A stretch of 64,000 nucleotides of DNA from the NCBI RefSeq assembly GCF_036688685.1, contig NZ_JAQQPS010000020.1, positions 62,001-126,000 of the forward strand, given 5' to 3'. The first letter of the stretch is position 1. Every line of letters begins with the position of its first letter. The notes under the pieces are model-generated. The model ran no database searches, was not told where the DNA came from, and was given only the letters and a program-made list of their open reading frames with translations. Source of the stretch: JALYUM01 sp036688685 (GTDB lineage Bacteria > Pseudomonadota > Gammaproteobacteria > Burkholderiales > Burkholderiaceae_D). Position numbers and translations under genes: made by a program. Of the stretch, positions 62,043-64,000 are shown in pieces.

Positions 62043-62691
62043 GTCGGATGTTCTTGAATTGCCGTTTTTGACAGCTGGACCGTTGCTTCGGTTTGCTCCG
62101 AATGGAATGAACGTCGTGGCTAACGGCGTTTCAACTCATCGATGTATTGGGCTTGTTCCATAAGGTTTCTGGTAAGCAGCTGCTGTTATCGGGTTGCGGA
62201 CGATTGGTTGGATGGGCTATCGCGGAGGTCCAAGTTAGCAAGATGTTTGTTACTGCTTGTTATCATAGGCGACCTAGCAAGGGCCTGCTCCTGGCCTAAC
62301 TCGGCCGTTCAGGTAATCATAGCAGGTTGCCAAGTTGGAAATCCAGCGGTGGACGTGACAGGCAGCTCCCGACCCATTGCGGACGTTCGCTCCAGGTCTT
62401 GCAGACATCGCCCCATAGTGATTGGAGGAGTACGGAGTCCTACTTCGCCTTCTTCACGCAGTTCAGCAAACTGTTCGTCCGAGACCCTGCTGGGCAGTCT
62501 GGAATCGCCATTCTTAGGGAACGGCATCGGCTTGACGGAACCCGAATTCAACGAGCGCCGTCCAGGTGCCACATCCCTTCAACACCCAGGATTGTGCAGT
62601 TTGTCCAATCAGGTTGCAGTTCAGCGCATTGGCGCTGAACTCTTATGTCATTGGAACAATAATTTGTCTTCACTAACCGAAAAATTAGACC
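62043..62691. other. intergenic region with one repeat copy, no convincing gene
   Basis: Frames such as plus 62142-62738 and minus 62309-62572 cross the dispersed repeat and have no recognisable domain or ribosome site. The repeat copy D occupies 62287-62393. Nothing else identified. Confidence 0.45.
62287..62393. repeat. dispersed repeat, copy D
   Basis: CTCGGCCGTTCAGGTAATCA and AGCAGGTTGCCAAGTTG in the left part match copies C and E loosely; the right part has GACAGGCAGCTCCCGACCCA followed by TTGCGGACGTTCG, core identical to copy A. Confidence 0.8.
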
Positions 62692-63519
62692 ATGGTCTCG
62701 TTTCTGAAAATGTCGATACTTTTTGCCTTGTTCTCTAGTCTATTTATCGCAACCCCTGCACTGGCTACCCCAACCGCCGTGCAGATCGACACGATCGCCG
62801 GACACCGACTCGAAACAATTACGATCAATCCTCCGGATGCAAAATTGTGCGTGGTGTTCGAAAATGGCTCGCGCGCGACGGTCGATTCTTGGACCGGGGT
62901 CATCGCCGCCTTGCCGCCAGAAGTCGCAGTCTATGCCTACAATCGGCCCGGTTACGGGAGCAGCGAGAAGACCGATACGCCACGTGACGGCATGACCATT
63001 GTTGAGGAACTCCGACGCGGTCTGCAGCAAAAGGGATTAAAGCCGCCCTACGTTCTGGTGGGCCATTCGCTTGGCGGCCTATATATGCAACTGTTCGCGC
63101 GACGCCACCCAGATGAGGTCGCTGGCATGGTACTAGTCGATGCCTTGTATCCGCGCGTGATCAAGAAACCGGAAAATTTCCCGTGGTGGACACGCGCCGT
63201 CAAGCAGGTGTTCTTTTCGGCGACAGTCAATGAGGAGATCAACCTGATTTACCAGACGGGCGAAGAGGTGGCCAAGCTGGCGTCCATCGACGACAAGCCG
63301 ATCGTGCAGTTAATCAACCGGCCTACCGATCCGACCGCTGTAGCCGTTGACTTCGGCGTGTTCGACCACGATCCGAAAACGGTGGCCTATGTCAAAGCGC
63401 TCTATCCTAGCTCGAAGAAGATCTTCGTCAATTCCGATCACCAGATGCAGAAGCAGAGTCCGGTGGATGTGGCAGATGCGATAAAGACCGTGATCGCCTC
63501 CGCAGTGGCTCGGCGCTAG
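62692..63519 (+). CDS. alpha/beta hydrolase, exported
   Basis: 275 residues. Signal segment MSILFALFSSLFIATPALAT near the start (an internal ATG at 62710 could be the true start). Hydrolase fold: VYAYNRPGYGSSEKTDTPRD, nucleophile elbow VLVGHSLGGLYMQLFARRHP with Ser126, MVLVDALYP and a late His in VNSDHQMQKQSPVDVADAI. Acts on an ester or amide of unknown nature, probably in the periplasm. Sits among dispersed repeats and small AT-richer genes. Confidence 0.87.
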   Translation: MVSFLKMSILFALFSSLFIATPALATPTAVQIDTIAGHRLETITINPPDAKLCVVFENGSRATVDSWTGVIAALPPEVAVYAYNRPGYGSSEKTDTPRDGMTIVEELRRGLQQKGLKPPYVLVGHSLGGLYMQLFARRHPDEVAGMVLVDALYPRVIKKPENFPWWTRAVKQVFFSATVNEEINLIYQTGEEVAKLASIDDKPIVQLINRPTDPTAVAVDFGVFDHDPKTVAYVKALYPSSKKIFVNSDHQMQKQSPVDVADAIKTVIASAVARR

Positions 63520-63631
63520 CGCGTAACGCTCACACCTGCCGCATCAATTCTTCGTATGCGGCGACGCAGACCTGTACAGGGCATGTTTAAGCGCCCGAAT
63601 AAATTATGCAGAGCGCAAACTAAATTCGGAA

Positions 63632-63890
63632 ACGAACGACCGGTTCTGGCCGAAACCGGCTGTTCGGACAAGTCTAGCATGTTGCCAATCTGAACTTGTT
63701 GCGATTTTTGCCGACCGGCCGCATACGACCCAGGCTGTGTAAAAACGTGAAGAAAATCTGAGAACAAAAAAATTCCGCCTCTCAGAACGGCCGCTACGCT
63801 GTTTTCCCGCAGTCAGGAAGGGTTGCCCTACCAATGGAAATTTCCGGTTTTTACGTTTTTACACAGCCTGGACCCACAGCGGACACCGAG
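63632..63890. repeat. dispersed repeat, copy E, split by an inserted MITE
   Basis: Left part: CCGGTTCTGGCCGAAACCGG, CTGTTCGGACAAGTCTAGCA, and GACCGGCCGCATACGACC. Right part after the insert: GACCCACAGCGGACACCG. Left and right join to the repeat order seen in copy C (GACAGGCCGG...GACCCA...CGGAC), so the 140-bp element at 63731-63870 interrupted a pre-existing repeat. Confidence 0.75.
63731..63870. mobile_element. 140-bp MITE-like element with perfect terminal inverted repeats
   Basis: Ends CAGGCTGTGTAAAAACGT (63731-63748) and ACGTTTTTACACAGCCTG (63853-63870) are perfect 18-bp inverted repeats. GACC is present directly on both sides (63727-63730 and 63871-63874), a 4-bp target duplication. The interior is too short for a transposase and has no credible frame. 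The ends resemble termini of IS families that make 4-bp duplications (IS5- or IS1182-like), so it was probably mobilised in trans. Confidence 0.85.
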
Positions 63891-64000
63891 CAATGGTGCC
63901 TAGTTCGCCACCTCTGCTGACGGAGTCAACATTTTCCCGCCTCACGCGCGCCGATGCGCGGTCATCTGTGCAGGCGCGTGCGATAAAGGTTGCTTTAAAA

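Noticed and set aside
63604..63834. 76-codon minus-strand frame as a gene
   Set aside because: It spans repeat copy E and the MITE boundary, so the frame is accidental.

Overview
The window looks like a chromosomal segment of a high-GC betaproteobacterium of the Oxalobacteraceae (Massilia/Duganella/Janthinobacterium-like). This is inferred from codon bias, from housekeeping gene order (mltG-tmk-holB-pilZ-tatD; msrB-yciB-bolA-ppiC) and from protein sequence style. No rRNA or tRNA gene and no CRISPR array was seen. No database search was possible, so family names rest on motifs recognised by eye.

Layout. 0-3.2 kb: a DUF4331 exported protein (cut by the edge), divergent from an ECF sigma/RskA-type anti-sigma pair, then an MDR oxidoreductase. 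3.2-8.9 kb is accessory: a serine recombinase coupled to a DUF418 membrane protein, with a decayed second copy of the recombinase tail on the other side of that gene; a 26-bp tandem repeat; a lipoprotein with a tailspike/pectate-lyase-type N-terminus; and the C-terminal remnant of a P2-like replication endonuclease. 8.9-14.9 kb: a TonB-dependent receptor, a divergent pair that I read as a TnpT/TnpS-type cointegrate-resolution module, and a secreted protein of unknown function. 14.9-18.2 kb: a compact sigma / anti-sigma / subtilase / outer-membrane protein operon. 18.3-24.7 kb: rhodanese, LpxO, a bicupin-TetR unit with two matching operators and a broken SDR gene, three small proteins, a PRMT-like methyltransferase and an ankyrin protein.

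24.7-31.4 kb is a core block (tatD, GNAT, pilZ, holB, tmk, mltG on minus; ygfZ, DUF4936, NRDE on plus). 31.4-33.4 kb is a TetR/FAD-monooxygenase pair with two identical-geometry operators. 33.4-44.6 kb is mostly acyl-CoA metabolism (two SDRs, Dabb protein, acyl-CoA dehydrogenase, bifunctional hydratase/dehydrogenase, acyl-CoA ligase) with an MFS transporter and a serine hydrolase. 44.7-58.4 kb is again core: selO, msrB, yciB, bolA, two tandem parvulins, ilvD, purL, and a receiver-TPR protein with a degenerate phosphorylation site.

From 58.5 kb to the end the DNA changes. Genes are small and more AT-rich (lipoprotein, small membrane proteins, zinc-ribbon protein, alpha/beta hydrolase), an integrase gene carries an in-frame amber codon, and at least five copies of one dispersed repeat occur. 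One copy is interrupted by a 140-bp MITE-like element with perfect inverted ends and a 4-bp target duplication.

The most unusual items are the sigma/anti-sigma/subtilase operon, the tnpS-tnpT-like pair without a transposase, the recombinase duplication around DUF418, and the repeat/MITE nest at the right end.
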